From the NCBI GenBank assembly GCA_013824085.1, contig PNNF01000002.1:62001-126000 (forward strand): a stretch of DNA of 64,000 bases, written 5' to 3'. The DNA comes from Chlorobiaceae bacterium. Lineage in GTDB: Bacteria > Bacteroidota > Ignavibacteria > Ignavibacteriales > Ignavibacteriaceae. A program made the translations under genes and the position numbers. Below the pieces are notes generated by a model that did not search any database, was not told the DNA's origin, and was given only the letters and a program-made list of their open reading frames with translations. Positions 23,046-31,719 of the stretch are shown here, piece after piece (position 1 is the first letter of the stretch; each line of letters starts with the position of its first letter).

Positions 23046-23523
23046 AACTCTCTTTTTTAAAATAGTTAATTGAAAAAAGTGAAATTAAAAATGCGAAAAT
23101 AAAACCAGAAATAAATGCGCTAATCTTAAAATAATTAGTTAAAAAATAATTATTGACAAGAACATCTAACAACAAGATAAAAACAGCCAAGTAAATTATC
23201 ATTAACATTTTTTTAGAAAATTTTTTTGAAACAAATAATGAAATTATGAGCGAGAAAAAAACACCGATGTAAATTCCTGTGCATCTCGAACAAACTAATA
23301 ACTGATCAACACCAAGCATAAATGATTTATGATCGGCTTGATGACAAACTTTAGAATATAAAAAACTGAGATAAAAATTTGCTAACAAACCGAATGAACT
23401 TTCACCTAAGATAGAAGAACTAAAAATTCCGAATAACCAAACAGCAGAAATAATAGATAACAGAACGAGTAGAATTTTATTTTTGCTTTCAATTCTTAAA
23501 TTACTAAAAAAATTATTCTGCAT
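23032..23523 (-). CDS. DUF2085 membrane protein
   Basis: A protein of about 163 residues with several membrane helices and the DUF2085 signature: VCHQADHKSFMLGVDQLLVC followed by SRCTGIYIG. Three conserved cysteines and a histidine lie at a membrane boundary and could bind a metal or form disulfides, but no biochemical role is established. I chose the ATG at 23523, which overlaps the stop of the upstream propeller gene by 11 bp. An in-frame TTG three codons earlier is less likely. It is the second gene of a four-gene - strand operon. Confidence 0.85.
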   Translation of the reverse strand: MQNNFFSNLRIESKNKILLVLLSIISAVWLFGIFSSSILGESSFGLLANFYLSFLYSKVCHQADHKSFMLGVDQLLVCSRCTGIYIGVFFSLIISLFVSKKFSKKMLMIIYLAVFILLLDVLVNNYFLTNYFKISAFISGFIFAFLISLFSINYFKKESYDIK

Positions 23524-24352
23524 TAAAAACAAGAATATTATTTGATGTTAAAAGATATAATTTGTTATTAAAGCTCAATGCTGAGATGAACTCAGTGTTT
23601 TCAAAATCTCCGCTAAGATCAAGTTTGATTAAGTGAATTTCATTAGCGACAATTTTTCCCAAATAAATTGCATCATCCGAAGTTAGTAATAGATTGTCAG
23701 CAATTGTTTTTACCGAATTGAATTTTTTGGGAAGAGGAATTTTTATAATTCCTGTACCAAATGTATCAAAGAATAATAAATTTTTTTCATCGAGAACGAC
23801 TAAAATATTTTGTTTAGAAAAAGTAAAATCTTTTGGCTTATTGATGGCGAAACTTCCTGATTCAAATCCTCCAAAATTCATTGAGTAATTAGCAAGCGCA
23901 TCGAACTTCACAATTCTCATCGCTTCTGAATCAATAACAAAAATATCTCCCTGCGAAGAAGCGACACAATCAATTGGGTATCCAAAAGCTTCCTCGTTGT
24001 TGCGTGAATCTTTTGTTTTTATAAACGTCAAAAAATTTAATTCTCTATCAAAGATTTGTATTCGATGATTATTCTGATCAGTTACATAAACTCTCAGTCC
24101 ATCAGCATAGACATTGATTGGATTGTCGAATTGACTCTGATCCCAACCAAATCCACCAATCTCTTTAAGAAAATTTCCAAGAGTATCGAGAGCATAAACC
24201 TCACTGTTTCCGCTATCAGTAACGTATAAAATACCAAGTGGACTCATAGAGAAGTTAGTTGCAAAATTAAATTCTCCAAATTCTCTTTCGTAATAAAATT
24301 TTTGGGAATAGATTAATGTTGGTAAAAGAAATATTAAAAGATATTTTATCAT
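23513..24352 (-). CDS. secreted NHL-type beta-propeller protein
   Basis: A 279-residue protein with a signal peptide (IKYLLIFLLPTLIYSQ) and repeated NHL-like blades: GILYVTDSGNSEVYALD, LRVYVTDQNNHRIQIFD and GDIFVIDSEAMRIVKFD. It is predicted to form a periplasmic or surface six-bladed propeller, usually a protein- or ligand-binding platform. It is the first gene of the - strand operon with the DUF2085 and DUF4199-like membrane proteins. Its promoter must lie in the gap 24353-24459, opposite the tRNA-Gln promoter. Binding partner unknown. Confidence 0.8.
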   Translation of the reverse strand: MIKYLLIFLLPTLIYSQKFYYEREFGEFNFATNFSMSPLGILYVTDSGNSEVYALDTLGNFLKEIGGFGWDQSQFDNPINVYADGLRVYVTDQNNHRIQIFDRELNFLTFIKTKDSRNNEEAFGYPIDCVASSQGDIFVIDSEAMRIVKFDALANYSMNFGGFESGSFAINKPKDFTFSKQNILVVLDEKNLLFFDTFGTGIIKIPLPKKFNSVKTIADNLLLTSDDAIYLGKIVANEIHLIKLDLSGDFENTEFISALSFNNKLYLLTSNNILVFNAE

Positions 24353-24410
24353 AATTCAATTTTTAAAAAATAATTTATGCAAAGATATTAAAAAAAACTT
24401 CTTTATTTGT

Positions 24411-24439
24411 TTGGACAAAAGAGTTTGATATTTTAGTTA
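24411..24439 (+). promoter_or_regulatory. candidate promoter of tRNA-Gln
   Basis: TTGGAC (24411-24416) and TAGTTA (24434-24439) with a 17-bp spacer lie about 20 bp before the tRNA. The -10 box is a weak match to consensus. I rely mainly on its position. Confidence 0.35.
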
Positions 24440-24459
24440 TCTTAAATTGAAAAAGAAAT

Positions 24460-24532
24460 TGCCCCGTGGTGTAATTGGCAACACGTCTGATTCTGGATCA
24501 GAAAAGTTCAGGTTCGACCCCTGACGGGGCAG
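24460..24532 (+). tRNA. tRNA-Gln (anticodon CTG)
   Basis: A cloverleaf of 73 bases. The acceptor TGCCCCG pairs with CGGGGCA, T8 and G9 follow, the anticodon stem TCTGA/TCAGA closes loop TTCTGGA with anticodon CTG, and the T arm is TCAGG-TTCGACC-CCTGA. The U1-A72 pair and discriminator G73 are the known identity features of tRNA-Gln. CCA is not encoded. The 135 bp between it and the next tRNA hold nothing I can name beyond a weak AGATT/AATCT hairpin. Confidence 0.95.
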
Positions 24533-24667
24533 CGATTACACTTTTATTTGCATTGAGATTTTTTAATCTTACTTGATGAATTTTTCTAAAAATAATTTTT
24601 TATGTAGTAGCTTTGTCACTGAATTTTTAAAAAGTTTTCTTGTTCTTTAAATATTTTATTTAATATA

Positions 24668-24741
24668 GGCGCGTTCGTCTAGAGGCTTAGGACGCCGCCC
24701 TCTCAAGGCGGAGATCACGGGTTCGAATCCCGTACGCGCTA
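24668..24741 (+). tRNA. tRNA-Glu (anticodon CTC)
   Basis: A cloverleaf of 74 bases. The acceptor GGCGCGT pairs with ACGCGCT (first pair G-T), the D arm CGTCTAGAGGCTTAGGAC is typical of tRNA-Glu, the anticodon stem CCGCC/GGCGG closes loop CTCTCAA with anticodon CTC, and the T arm is ACGGG-TTCGAAT-CCCGT. CCA is not encoded. It reads GAG codons, a minority choice in this AT-rich genome. Confidence 0.94.
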
Positions 24742-24821
24742 CAAAAATAAATTTTCTAATTTTGTAAGCTGTAATTTATTTGTACTCTCAATATTTATAA
24801 ATTAAAAAAATCCTAAATATT

Positions 24822-25166
24822 ATGAAGCGTTTTGAAAAACATCTTTTCATCTGTGAAAACAAAAGACCCGATGACAATCCAAGAGGTTGCTGTATGTCAA
24901 AAGGTGGAAGTTTAATCAGAGAAAAATTTAGAATGAGATTAAAAGAACTTGGTTTAAACTCAACTGTCAGAACAAATACTTCTGGATGCCTTGACGCGTG
25001 TGAATTTGGCGCAGTCGTTCTGATTTATCCCGAGCAAATCTGGTACGGAAATGTTAAGGAAGAAGACGTCGAAGAGATTATTCAGAGCCATATTATTGGT
25101 AATAAACCAGTCGAGAGATTAATGATTAAAGAAAAAAAATTTAATCTTGATGCAATCGAAAACTGA
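24822..25166 (+). CDS. thioredoxin-like [2Fe-2S] ferredoxin
   Basis: A 114-residue protein of the thioredoxin-fold ferredoxin family (related to the NuoE C-terminal domain). The cluster cysteines are C11 (HLFICEN), C23 or C24 (PRGCCMSKGG), and C56 and C60 (SGCLDACEFGAVV). YPEQIWYGNVKEEDVEEII matches the conserved C-terminal part. It would be a small soluble electron carrier. Its end overlaps the endonuclease III gene by 17 bp, with an HD-domain gene next, so it heads a three-gene operon. The redox partner is unknown. Confidence 0.92.
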   Translation: MKRFEKHLFICENKRPDDNPRGCCMSKGGSLIREKFRMRLKELGLNSTVRTNTSGCLDACEFGAVVLIYPEQIWYGNVKEEDVEEIIQSHIIGNKPVERLMIKEKKFNLDAIEN

Positions 25167-25800
25167 AAAAGCGAGAGCAAAAAAAATTTTTTCAATTTTG
25201 AAATCAGAATATTCTGAAGCAAAAATTGCTCTGAATTTTTCAAACCCATTCGAACTTCTAATTGCAACTATTCTTTCTGCGCAATGCACAGATGAGAGAG
25301 TTAATATCGTAACAAAAGAATTATTCAAGAAATACAATACTCCTGAAAAATTTATTTCAGTTGATTCTACAATTATTGAAAAAGAAATTTTTTCAACTGG
25401 CTTTTATAAACAGAAAGCAAAAAGCATTCAGGAATGCTGTAAACAATTGATTGAAAAGCATAACGGAGAAATTCCGAAAAATTTTGATGAGCTTACTAAT
25501 CTTTCTGGAGTTGGTAGAAAAACTGCTTCAGTCGTGTTGGGAAATGCTTTTGGAATTCCTTCAATTGCAGTTGATACGCACGTAAAGCGATTATCTAATC
25601 TACTCGGATTTGTTCAAACTGATGATGCTGATAAAATTGAAATTGAATTAAAAAAAATTTATGATGAATCAGAATGGATAATGCTCAGTCATTACTTGAT
25701 TAATCACGGAAGAAAAATTTGTATTGCAAGAAGACCAAAATGTGTTGAGTGTAAAATTTCTGTTTATTGTCCAAGTGTCAATCTGAGAGAAAAAAAATGA
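25150..25800 (+). CDS. nth: endonuclease III (DNA glycosylase/AP lyase)
   Basis: Nth removes oxidised pyrimidines and cuts the resulting abasic site in base-excision repair. The helix-hairpin-helix LSGVGRKTASV holds the catalytic lysine (K124), and VDTHVKR holds the catalytic aspartate (D142). The iron-sulphur loop is C-x6-C-x2-C-x5-C (CIARRPKCVECKISVYC), the canonical spacing. At about 216 residues it is full length. I chose the ATG at 25150, since the codon just before it is TTG. It overlaps the ferredoxin gene by 17 bp and the next gene by four (ATGA). Confidence 0.97.
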   Translation: MQSKTEKARAKKIFSILKSEYSEAKIALNFSNPFELLIATILSAQCTDERVNIVTKELFKKYNTPEKFISVDSTIIEKEIFSTGFYKQKAKSIQECCKQLIEKHNGEIPKNFDELTNLSGVGRKTASVVLGNAFGIPSIAVDTHVKRLSNLLGFVQTDDADKIEIELKKIYDESEWIMLSHYLINHGRKICIARRPKCVECKISVYCPSVNLREKK

Positions 25801-26363
25801 ATGATCAATTGAGAGACAGAAGTTATTGCTTGAGCTTACTGTACGAGTTTACAAAATCAGAAAGTTTACGGAAGCACGCATACGCTGTTGAAATATGTGT
25901 GAGAGCTTATGCAATAAAATTTTCTGAAGATGTTGACTATTGGGGAAATGTGGCTCTGCTTCATGATTTTGATTATGAAAAATTTCCAATTGAATCTGAA
26001 CATCCTTTTAAGGGAGCAGAAATTTTGCGATTAAAAGGATTCGATGAAAATTTTATAAACGCAATTTTATCTCACGCAGATTACACAAAAGTTCCGCGAG
26101 AAAGTCTTTTGCAAAAAACACTTTTTGCTTGTGACGAGTTAGCGGGCTTTATTACTGCTTGTGCTTATGTTAGACCAAATAGAACTGTTGATGAAGTAGA
26201 AGTTAAATCAGTTCTGAAAAAATTAAAAGATAAAGCATTTGCCAGAGCAGTTAATCGTGATGATATTTACAATGGTGCAAATGAATTAGGAGTTGAGCTA
26301 ACTGACCATATTCAATTTTGCATTGATGCACTGCGAGAAAACAAAACGCAAATAGATTTGTGA
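25797..26363 (+). CDS. HD-domain protein, probable phosphohydrolase
   Basis: A 188-residue protein with an HD superfamily core. LRKHAYAVEICVRAYA gives the first histidine, VALLHDFDYEKFP the HD pair and ILSHADY a further histidine, with LFACDELAGFITACAYVRP following. This matches the short HDIG-type hydrolases often annotated only as HD-domain protein. The substrate is not known, and nucleotides are a common possibility. The ATG at 25797 overlaps the nth stop as ATGA. A longer reading inside nth is unlikely. It is the last gene of the ferredoxin-nth operon. Confidence 0.83.
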   Translation: MNDQLRDRSYCLSLLYEFTKSESLRKHAYAVEICVRAYAIKFSEDVDYWGNVALLHDFDYEKFPIESEHPFKGAEILRLKGFDENFINAILSHADYTKVPRESLLQKTLFACDELAGFITACAYVRPNRTVDEVEVKSVLKKLKDKAFARAVNRDDIYNGANELGVELTDHIQFCIDALRENKTQIDL

Positions 26364-26390
26364 TTCAAAATTGTAAGTGTTACTTTTGCC

Positions 26391-26420
26391 TTGACATATA
26401 AAATAGTTCTTAACTATATT
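26391..26420 (+). promoter_or_regulatory. sigma-70-type promoter of the porU operon
   Basis: A perfect TTGACA (26391-26396) and TATATT (26415-26420) with an 18-bp spacer lie in the 147-bp gap before porU. They leave a leader of about 80 bases. This is the best general promoter in the window. It follows the classical form and not the TTTG/TAnnTTTG form of true Bacteroidetes. Confidence 0.68.
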
Positions 26421-26510
26421 AATATTAAAAAAAACGGAGAAATGCTCGAGATAATTGCTACATTTGAAATTGAAAATTAATTTAATCAGTTAGTAGTAAG
26501 AATATTTTAA

Positions 26511-29500
26511 ATGTTTAGATTTATCACGAGAATCTTATCGTCGCTTCTAGCCATTACGCCGCTATTAATTGCACAATCAGACTATAAAGTTCTTTCTTCC
26601 GATAGAACTTCTGTGACTATTTCATTCAGACCAGATTATACCGATTCATCTTTCAAGTTGCTTGACGGTAATAATTTTAGAAACGTCTCTTTTAAGAATG
26701 AAATTCATGAAGATAGATATCAGTTCGGAAAAAAAATTAATCCGTTGAGAAAATTTTTAGTCGGAGTGCCTTCTGAATTTGGAAATACTATTCAAGTAAT
26801 AAGTTCATCGTTTAAGGAAATTGAAGGTGACTTAAATATTTATCCAACACCAATTAAAGTATCTGGTAGAACAGAATTTAAGTTTGTTGATGAATCAAGA
26901 AATCAGGACGAAATTCAATTCGATGAAATTGTTCGCTTTGGTAAATTTGGAATTACTCGTGGACTCCAAATTCAGGACATAGATGTTTTCCCAATTAAAT
27001 ATTTTAGAGGTGGAAAAAATATTCGGCTCTTGACCGAAGTAGTTTTTAAGATAAATTTTGCGAACGGATTTGAAACTAATTCAATAATTGTTCCTGACGA
27101 GTTGACAAAAAATTTAGTAGTGAATTATGATGTCGCAAAAAATTGGAAGCAAATTTCAGATTCCAGATTTAGAAAAGTTGCAAACAATTCTTTACTCTCA
27201 ACGGGAAGATGGTATAGATTTGAAGCACCTGACGAAGGCATTTATCGAATTACTCGTGCAATGCTCTCAAGCTATGGAATTAATCCAGCAACAGTTGATC
27301 CACGCACAATAAAAATTTATAATAATGGCGGAATGGTATTGCCTGAAGCAAATTCTTCTGCTGTTCCATTGGATTTAGTAGAGATTGCAATATCGGTTGT
27401 TGGCGAAAGTGACGGCGTGTTTAATGAGAATGATTATATTTTATTTTACGGACGTGGGGTTAATTTTTGGAATCCAGATACGGTGATAAATAGAGTTACA
27501 CGAGTAAAACATCCATACTCAAAAGAAAATTATTTTTGGATTACTGTTGGAACTACACCCGGTAAAAGAATTGCAAACAAAGTTAGTTTAAATGTAGTTA
27601 ATCCAATTGTTAAAAATACTTCGCAAGCATTTGTTTTTTTTGAAGAAGATATAATTAATATTGGTAACACTGGCAGAATGTTTTTGGGAGATGAGTTTAA
27701 TCCAAATTCAAGATCAAGAACTTATATGAATAAATTAGAATCATATAAACCCGCCTCTGAAATTATTTATCGCTATCAAGTTGTGAACGCATCATCAAAT
27801 GATTTTTTAATGACTATCGAAGAATCTGGTAGAACAATTCTCTCGAGAAATTTGTGGGGCTTTGGAACTTATCAGTATAGTCACGGGCTTTCAGACTCGA
27901 TGACTTTTAGAAATAACGTAACGATAGCTGGCGACCGAAGTACATTAAGATTTACATTTAACGCATCAGCATCAAACGATAGAGCATTTTTAGATTTTTT
28001 TGAAATATTTTATCAAAGAATGTTAAGCTATGATAACGCTCCTTATACTTTCTATTCAGATAGAACCGCAGGAGTAGTTGAATATCAACTGAATAATTTT
28101 CCATCGAGCAATGTGAGAGTTTTTGATCTTACAGATTATGCAAATGTGAAATTGATTTCTAATCCTACAATGCAAAGCGGTGGCGAATTTCGATTTCAAG
28201 TAGTTGAATCAGCAAACAAAATTTCAAAATATTTTGCAATTGAAGGTGAAAACTTTTTAACTCCAAAAAATCCTGTTGAGATTAAAAATCAAAATCTAAA
28301 AGGAAATATTACTGGAGCAAGATATATAATCATTACAAGCAAAGAATTTTTAACTCAAGCCAATCGATTAAAAAATTATCGACAAAATGATTCACCTCGT
28401 AAATTGTCAAGTTTAGTGTTTGATGTCGAAGAGATTTTTAATGAATTTAACGCGGGCATTCGAGATGTTTCAGCGATAAGAAATTTTTTACGATTTGCTT
28501 ATTCTAATTGGACAATCAAACCTGACTATGTTCTTCTTTTTGGAGATGGAAATTATGATTACAGAAATATTGAAGGACAAGGGAAAAATTTTGTAATCCC
28601 TTATCAAACTCAAGAATCGCTTGACCAAATATCATCTTACGTAACTGATGATTTTTTTGTTGCTGTTCACGGAGATGATATTAAGGTAGATCTTATTTCT
28701 GGGCGAATAAATGTTCAGACCAATACTGATGCGGTTAGTGTCGTTGATAAAATAATTAAATATGAAAACAGTACTGATCGTGGAACGTGGAGAAATTTAA
28801 TTACACTCGTTGCAGATGATGGAAAAACATCTTACGGTGATGACGGAGCAGTCCATACAAATCAATCTGAAGATATTAGTGCTTTGATCCCTCAATCATT
28901 TGACAGAAACAAAATTTATTTGGCTGCATATCCAACTGTCATAACTTCTCTTGGAAGAAGAAAACCCGCAGTAAATAACGCTTTAGTCGATGCAATAAAC
29001 GAAGGCACAGTGATTGTAAATTATTTCGGTCACGGAAGTCCTGAACTTTGGGCACACGAGCAAGTTTTTGTTCAGTCTGTTTCAATTCCACAATTAGTGA
29101 ATGATAGATATACTTTTATTAGTGCGGCTACTTGCGATTTCGCTTATTACGATCGTACTTCAACACAAAGCTCAACTGAAGAATTAATTAATAAACCGAA
29201 CTCAGGTGCAATTGGTGTTATCACTGCATCGCGAGCAGTTTATTCTTTTCAGAACTATGAATTGGCTTCGTCATTTTTTAGAAATTTATTTTTTTCTCCA
29301 AGAGATTCATTGAATTTTCCAATCTCTGTGGGAAAAGCAATATTTGAAACCAAGCAAGATTTGATGACTGAAAATGATCAGAAATTTCATCTCTTCGGAG
29401 ATCCTGCGATCAGGCTTGCTATTCCTGAATACAATGCCAATATTGATACGATTAATGGAGTCGTTCCAACATCTGCAGTTCAAGTTAAAGCGTTAGGTCA

Positions 29501-30497
29501 ATTAAGAATTAATGGTACTGTTCGCAAAGCTGATGGAACGCATTGGAATAATTTTAATGGTGAAGGAATTCTAACTGTTTTTGATTCACGCCGAAGAATT
29601 CCGCTCCCTGAATTGAGTTTTAATGCAAAGATGGAACTTCAAGGAGGAATTTTATTTCGCGGAAGAGTTTCAATAACTAATGGCTCATTCTCAAATTCAT
29701 TTTTTGTTCCAAAAGATATTTCTTATGAAAATGAAAATGGGAAAATTGTCCTTTACTTTTATAATGATCAAGTTGATGGCATTGCGTTTAGTGATAAAAT
29801 AATTGTCGGCGGAACTGATACTACAACAGTGAATGATAACAAAGGACCGATGATTGATATAACTTTTGATAATGCTGATTACGATAATGTTTTTCTGGTT
29901 AATTCAAATTCTACTCTTATTGTAAAATTAAATGATGAGACAGGAATCAATACTACTGGATTAGGAATTGGGCACAAGCTTGAAGGTTATCTTAATGATG
30001 ATGAAATAAATCCGATTGATTTTACAAATTATTTTACTGGTGATTTAGATGCTGGTGGAAGATCTGGAAAAATTAATTACAGATTTAATAACCTAAAATC
30101 GGGTGAACAAAAAATTTCAGTTCGTGCTTGGGATGTCTTTAATAATCCGACAAACTCCTTTGCATATTTTAAAGTTGTTGATCAAAATAGACTTAGTGTT
30201 GAATATGTGATGAATTATCCAAATCCATTTTCAGAAAATACAACTTTTACATTTCAACATAATTTATCTGATGCAATAAATGTTCGAGTAAAAATTTATA
30301 CAGTTGCGGGAAGATTAATTCAAGATCTCGAAAGAAGAAATATTACTACAGAAAGATTTGTAAAAATAAATTGGGATGGCAGAGACAGAGATGCAAATAA
30401 AATTGCCAATGGAACATATCTATATAAATTAATTGTTGAAAGTACCGATGGAACATTTAAGGAAAGTGTACTCGGAAAACTTACAGTAGTGAAATAA
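26511..30497 (+). CDS. porU: type IX secretion system sortase PorU (C25 peptidase)
   Basis: PorU is the surface transpeptidase of T9SS: it cuts the C-terminal signal from cargo and links cargo to lipopolysaccharide. The 1328 residues begin with a signal peptide (LLAITPLLIAQ). An N-terminal propeptide-like region is followed by the gingipain-type C25 domain, with the catalytic histidine H841 in NYFGHGSPELW and cysteine C875 in SAATCDFAYYD. The 34-residue spacing is close to that of gingipains. GAIGVITASRAVY follows. The last 90 residues (NYPNPFSENTTF, VKIYTVAGRLI, GTYLYKLIV) form a FlgD-like sorting domain. PorV follows after 56 bp, and PorU-PorV work as a pair in the attachment complex. Confidence 0.95.
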   Translation: MFRFITRILSSLLAITPLLIAQSDYKVLSSDRTSVTISFRPDYTDSSFKLLDGNNFRNVSFKNEIHEDRYQFGKKINPLRKFLVGVPSEFGNTIQVISSSFKEIEGDLNIYPTPIKVSGRTEFKFVDESRNQDEIQFDEIVRFGKFGITRGLQIQDIDVFPIKYFRGGKNIRLLTEVVFKINFANGFETNSIIVPDELTKNLVVNYDVAKNWKQISDSRFRKVANNSLLSTGRWYRFEAPDEGIYRITRAMLSSYGINPATVDPRTIKIYNNGGMVLPEANSSAVPLDLVEIAISVVGESDGVFNENDYILFYGRGVNFWNPDTVINRVTRVKHPYSKENYFWITVGTTPGKRIANKVSLNVVNPIVKNTSQAFVFFEEDIINIGNTGRMFLGDEFNPNSRSRTYMNKLESYKPASEIIYRYQVVNASSNDFLMTIEESGRTILSRNLWGFGTYQYSHGLSDSMTFRNNVTIAGDRSTLRFTFNASASNDRAFLDFFEIFYQRMLSYDNAPYTFYSDRTAGVVEYQLNNFPSSNVRVFDLTDYANVKLISNPTMQSGGEFRFQVVESANKISKYFAIEGENFLTPKNPVEIKNQNLKGNITGARYIIITSKEFLTQANRLKNYRQNDSPRKLSSLVFDVEEIFNEFNAGIRDVSAIRNFLRFAYSNWTIKPDYVLLFGDGNYDYRNIEGQGKNFVIPYQTQESLDQISSYVTDDFFVAVHGDDIKVDLISGRINVQTNTDAVSVVDKIIKYENSTDRGTWRNLITLVADDGKTSYGDDGAVHTNQSEDISALIPQSFDRNKIYLAAYPTVITSLGRRKPAVNNALVDAINEGTVIVNYFGHGSPELWAHEQVFVQSVSIPQLVNDRYTFISAATCDFAYYDRTSTQSSTEELINKPNSGAIGVITASRAVYSFQNYELASSFFRNLFFSPRDSLNFPISVGKAIFETKQDLMTENDQKFHLFGDPAIRLAIPEYNANIDTINGVVPTSAVQVKALGQLRINGTVRKADGTHWNNFNGEGILTVFDSRRRIPLPELSFNAKMELQGGILFRGRVSITNGSFSNSFFVPKDISYENENGKIVLYFYNDQVDGIAFSDKIIVGGTDTTTVNDNKGPMIDITFDNADYDNVFLVNSNSTLIVKLNDETGINTTGLGIGHKLEGYLNDDEINPIDFTNYFTGDLDAGGRSGKINYRFNNLKSGEQKISVRAWDVFNNPTNSFAYFKVVDQNRLSVEYVMNYPNPFSENTTFTFQHNLSDAINVRVKIYTVAGRLIQDLERRNITTERFVKINWDGRDRDANKIANGTYLYKLIVESTDGTFKESVLGKLTVVK

Positions 30498-30553
30498 TAA
30501 ATAATAAATTTTATAAAATGATTTTTAACGAATTACACAACGGAGGCATATAA

Positions 30554-31714
30554 ATGAATATGATCAAAAGCATTTTTGGTATAGGGCTAATGGTCTTAAT
30601 GTTAGGGACAAATATTAAAGCTCAAGGAGAAGCTGCAGTACCATTTTTGTTACTCGCACCTGACTCTCGCTTTAGTTCAATTGGTGAATCTGGAACGGGC
30701 TTAGCTGATAACTCAGCAGCAATTTTTTGGAATCCTGCAGGTCTCGCTTTTTTAACGGGACAAGAATTTAGTTTTACACATAGCAATTGGCTACCACAAT
30801 TTAAGCTCGATCTTTTTTATGATTATGCAACTTATAGAAATTACATCGAAGACTTAGCGGGAACAGTTTCAGCGAGTATTACATATATGAATTATGGTGA
30901 GTTCATCAGAACAGGCGAAGGCGGACCAGAAGAATTAGGTAGATTTAAAGCATTCGATGCAGCTCTAACTGTTGGATACGCAACTAAACTCTCAACTGAT
31001 TGGGGAGTCGGATTTAATTTTAGATTGATTCATTCTAATTTATCTGATCAACCTGTTGGTGCCGAACAAGGAAAAGGCGTTGCTACAACTGTAAGTTTTG
31101 ATCTTGGTACAATGTGGCGTCCAACCAATTTACCGCTACCATTAGTCGGCGGAAATCTTGGAGGAAAATTTAGTGTCGGAATGAATATCTCTAACATCGG
31201 ACCGAAAATATTTTATATCGATAAAGCACAAGCAGATCCAATCCCAACAAATTTGAGACTTGGTTTCGCTTACAGAATTCTTGAAGATGAATTTAATTCA
31301 CTCACTTATACTTTAGATTTTTCTAAATTACTTGTTGATAAAGATACTGCAGGTATGAGTCAAAAATTTTATCGTGCAATGTTCACAACTTGGACAAGCA
31401 AGCCGATGTCAGAAGTTATGAGAGAGATTGTAACTACAATGGGATTTGAATATTGGTATGGGAAAAAAGAAGATTTTGCATTTGCTCTTAGAACTGGTTT
31501 TTTCTATGAAGATCCCGCTTTTGGAAATAGAAAATTCTTAACGTTTGGTGCAGGAATTCGTTACGATATTTATGGATTTGATTTCGGTTATATAACAACT
31601 TCAGTATTTAGAGGTGGTGAAAATCATCCGCTCTCTGATACGTTAAGATTTACATTGTTAGTTGGGTGGGGCACTGTTGCTGAATCAACCAGAGGATTAC
31701 CAAGAGGGATTTAA
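30554..31714 (+). CDS. porV: type IX secretion system outer-membrane protein PorV
   Basis: PorV (LptO) is the outer-membrane barrel that picks up cargo from the T9SS translocon and delivers it to PorU. The 386-residue protein has a signal peptide (LMVLMLGTNIKAQ). It then shows the PorV hallmarks VPFLLLAPDSRFSSIGES, NSAAIFWNPAGLAF, FSFTHSNWLPQF and, further on, SVGMNISNIGPKI and PIPTNLRLGFAY, ending in barrel strands. GGAGG at a proper distance precedes the ATG. It lies directly between porU and an M6-like cargo protein. Confidence 0.96.
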   Translation: MNMIKSIFGIGLMVLMLGTNIKAQGEAAVPFLLLAPDSRFSSIGESGTGLADNSAAIFWNPAGLAFLTGQEFSFTHSNWLPQFKLDLFYDYATYRNYIEDLAGTVSASITYMNYGEFIRTGEGGPEELGRFKAFDAALTVGYATKLSTDWGVGFNFRLIHSNLSDQPVGAEQGKGVATTVSFDLGTMWRPTNLPLPLVGGNLGGKFSVGMNISNIGPKIFYIDKAQADPIPTNLRLGFAYRILEDEFNSLTYTLDFSKLLVDKDTAGMSQKFYRAMFTTWTSKPMSEVMREIVTTMGFEYWYGKKEDFAFALRTGFFYEDPAFGNRKFLTFGAGIRYDIYGFDFGYITTSVFRGGENHPLSDTLRFTLLVGWGTVAESTRGLPRGI

Positions 31715-31719
31715 TTTTA

